The position numbers and the translations under genes are program-made. The notes under the pieces were generated by a model that was not told the DNA's origin, made no database searches, and saw only the letters and a list, made by a program, of their open reading frames with translations. A stretch of DNA of 6,324 bases from Candidatus Nanohalarchaeota archaeon. GTDB lineage: Archaea > EX4484-52. The stretch lies in the NCBI GenBank assembly GCA_030632385.1, contig DAOVUW010000052.1, positions 1 through 6,324 of the forward strand, in the 5' to 3' direction. Positions 5,012-6,324 of this stretch are shown here, piece after piece. The first letter of the stretch is position 1. Every line of letters starts with the position of its first letter.

Positions 5012-6028
5012 TCAAACTATACTCTTTTTAATTTCAAGAGGATATTTTTTCATTTGTTTCAATGCTTTATTCCAACTCAAAAGAATATTTTTTGCACCGT
5101 AATTTTGTATCACTGATTCTGAATTTATTGTTGCTAAATGAAGGGCAAAGTCAAGAGGTTTGTCTTTTGCAATTGCAGCAACAAGGCTGGAAGCAAATGC
5201 ATCTCCTGCACCTGTTCTTTCTAATGCAACAATTTCTTTGTGCGGCTCGAATTCATACAGTGTGTTTCTATCATAAGTAAATGTTGTATTTTTGCCGTCT
5301 GTTATGCAAACAATTTGAGGTCCTGCATTGTGGATTTTTTTTATCAAATCAATCATATTTTTTCTTGAGTTTTTGCCGTAAAATTTTTTAAGTTTTTTTG
5401 AATCTTCTTTTTTGGTTATGTTTTGAGTTAAGCCTATGGCTTCTTCTTTGTTGAGTATTAGGATTGTAGTATTCTTCAGAATCTGGTATAGTTCTTCTCT
5501 GAATTTGCTTATTTGATAATAACTCGGGTTAAATGCAAGTTTGATATTGTTTTTTTTTGCAAAATTGCTTAATTTGATTTGCGTTGCAAAAGCAGCTCCC
5601 ATCATTGAACAAAAATAAAACCAATTGGTTTTAAGATTAATAGTATCTATGTCTTTGAACATTAGTTTATTGTTTGCTCCTTTATAGGTTAATATTGTCC
5701 TGTTGTGTTCTTTGGTGTCGAGAATTATCGAATAATCATTCATGTCATCTGTCACTTTTCCGACAAAAGAAATATTTTCCTTTTTTAGCATATTTAAAAT
5801 ATCCTTCTTAAAATGCTCTCCTATTTTGCCGAGGTACGCTGTGTTTAAGCCAAGTCTTGCAAATGAAACCGCAGTATTTGTTCCGCCTCCGCCAATATGG
5901 AATTGCATGTTTTTTACAGTCAGTTTTGCCCCCACAGGATAACATATCATATGACCTGATTCAGCAATATCTGTATCTACAAACATATCTATTGTTGCAG
6001 AACCCATTGTTGTTATGTCGTATTTCAT
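5012..6028 (-). CDS. PfkB-family carbohydrate/nucleoside kinase
   Basis: A 338-residue member of the ribokinase/PfkB family, which transfers a phosphate from ATP (or ADP in some archaeal branches) to a sugar or nucleoside hydroxyl in the cytosol. The start matches the family's first strand (YDITTMGSATIDMFVDTD, 3-20). The N-terminal signature is HIGGGGTNTAVSFARLG (44-60), followed by YLGKIGEHF (65-73). The C-terminal PfkB signature is ERTGAGDAFASSLVAA (270-285), with GAGD as the anion hole and Asp276 as catalytic base. NKEEAIGLT (193-201) matches the usual 'N.EEa..L'. All core motifs are present, so it should be active. The insert KKEDSKKLKKFYGKNSRKN (206-224) is very basic. The substrate cannot be told from sequence: ribokinase, adenosine kinase-like and sugar kinases share these motifs. 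ATG at 6028 fits the family start; the upstream GAGA is a weak ribosome binding site. Confidence 0.88.
   Translation of the reverse strand: MKYDITTMGSATIDMFVDTDIAESGHMICYPVGAKLTVKNMQFHIGGGGTNTAVSFARLGLNTAYLGKIGEHFKKDILNMLKKENISFVGKVTDDMNDYSIILDTKEHNRTILTYKGANNKLMFKDIDTINLKTNWFYFCSMMGAAFATQIKLSNFAKKNNIKLAFNPSYYQISKFREELYQILKNTTILILNKEEAIGLTQNITKKEDSKKLKKFYGKNSRKNMIDLIKKIHNAGPQIVCITDGKNTTFTYDRNTLYEFEPHKEIVALERTGAGDAFASSLVAAIAKDKPLDFALHLATINSESVIQNYGAKNILLSWNKALKQMKKYPLEIKKSIV
5025..5050 (+). terminator. T-runs probably ending the ribosomal operon
   Basis: T5 (5025-5029) and T6 (5045-5050) lie 15-40 bases after the eL24 stop, inside the 3' end of the convergent kinase gene. They are the first T-tracts met by the plus-strand ribosomal transcript. 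No stable hairpin is seen. Confidence 0.35.
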
Positions 6029-6047
6029 AATTCTCTTTATTTGATTT

Positions 6048-6069
6048 GATTCGCAACATCATGCGATTC
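6048..6069. repeat. Imperfect inverted repeat in the kinase leader
   Basis: GATTCGCA and TGCGATTC flank ACATCA; seven of eight positions pair, the inner CGCA/TGCG exactly. It lies at the predicted transcription start and first part of the kinase leader, where an operator or an RNA hairpin could act. Its G+C is higher than that of the surrounding DNA. Function is inferred only from position. Confidence 0.4.
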
Positions 6070-6089
6070 ATTATTTTTATTGATTTTAA

Positions 6090-6102
6090 TATTTATATAT
6101 TT
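6090..6102 (-). promoter_or_regulatory. TATA box of the PfkB kinase gene
   Basis: On the minus strand this reads AAATATATAAATA, a strong archaeal TATA-like element. A transcription start about 26 bases away would fall near 6070, giving a leader of about 42 bases that begins at the inverted repeat at 6048-6069. Confidence 0.45.
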
Positions 6103-6254
6103 GTGTGTTGCCGTCTCTTTAATTCCTCCAAAATTAAATATATAAGGAAATTATGCAGGAAAATAAATTACAACACATATCAATTTTTTTGCATCTCTTG
6201 TAGTATCTTTATATTTTTTATTGTTGTAATATTATTGTAAGATAAATTAATATT

Positions 6255-6324
6255 ATGGAAACAAATGAAGAGACAGAAATAAAAGGAAAAATACTGATGG
6301 TTATTGCACCTTCTGATTTTAGAG
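6255..6324 (+). CDS. DJ-1/PfpI family protein, N-terminal fragment (runs off window)
   Basis: Only 23 codons are inside the window. After a short charged lead (METNEETEIKG) comes KILMVIAPSDFR, which matches the first beta strand and following loop of archaeal DJ-1/PfpI proteins (typically 'kvLmviA.kgFrdeE'). The family includes deglycase/glyoxalase-like enzymes and chaperones with a nucleophilic cysteine near residue 100, which lies outside the window, so activity cannot be judged. The ATG at 6255 is the only good start in the frame; no clear ribosome binding site precedes it. The assignment rests on a single strand and is therefore moderate. Confidence 0.6.
   Translation, partial: METNEETEIKGKILMVIAPSDFR

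Larger units (their letters stand above)
6029..6254. other. AT-rich divergent intergenic region between kinase and DJ-1 gene
   Basis: This 226-base gap separates two divergent genes and should hold both promoters. Toward the kinase there is a TATA box at 6090-6102. Toward the DJ-1 gene the best candidates are TTTATATT (6208-6215), 40 bases before the ATG, and TTAAATATATAAGG (6134-6147). An imperfect inverted repeat is at 6048-6069. A T7 run is at 6184-6190. I see no tRNA or other recognisable RNA gene and no convincing reading frame. Confidence 0.5.

Noticed and set aside
6153..6203. A 16-codon reading frame (MQENKLQHIS...) with AAGGA ahead of it, in the gap before the DJ-1 gene
   Set aside because: Very short, no recognisable features, and such frames arise readily by chance in AT-rich intergenic DNA. 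A leader peptide cannot be excluded but is unsupported.
1..6324. Search for a defence, secretion or biosynthetic system
   Set aside because: All genes belong to well-known housekeeping or broadly distributed families, and no cluster of unknown genes is present.

Overview
The window is AT-rich archaeal DNA. The ribosomal proteins eS1, eS28 and eL24 and the extended uS13 and uS4 are archaeal/eukaryotic types that bacteria lack. A TYW1-type wyosine enzyme lies at the left edge, start sites use TATA-like boxes, and ribosome binding sites read GGTGAT or GAGGT. Very tight gene packing, low G+C, shuffled ribosomal gene order and lysine-rich extensions suggest a DPANN lineage, perhaps Woesearchaeota or Pacearchaeota. 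That placement is inference. TGA acts as a stop (uS13, pfkB), so the standard archaeal code applies.

Layout. Positions 1-413 hold the 3' end of tyw1 (tRNA-Phe wyosine base synthesis). Positions 537-1547 encode a radical SAM enzyme of the AmmeMemoRadiSam type, preceded by a TATA box placed for a leaderless mRNA. Positions 1649-2266 encode a HAD-superfamily hydrolase. It converges on, and overlaps by 11 bases, the minus-strand gene for ribosomal protein eS1 (2256-2843). eS1 diverges from a plus-strand ribosomal operon, uS13 - uS4 - uS11 - eS28 - eL24 (2904-5009), whose genes are 2-5 bases apart or less. This operon ends 2 bases from the stop of a minus-strand PfkB-family sugar/nucleoside kinase (5012-6028). 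A 226-base AT-rich intergenic stretch then leads to the first 23 codons of a DJ-1/PfpI-family gene running off the right edge.

The central block serves translation: six small- or large-subunit ribosomal proteins, plus a tRNA-modification enzyme at the edge. The kinase, the HAD hydrolase, the radical SAM enzyme and the DJ-1 protein look like independent single-gene units. I see no mobile element, CRISPR array, tRNA or rRNA gene, defence system or toxin-antitoxin pair. Nothing here amounts to a clearly new system. The points most worth a second look are the non-standard start of uS13, the repeat-built acidic/basic tail of uS4, the joining of two normally separate ribosomal clusters, and the shared promoter region between eS1 and uS13.
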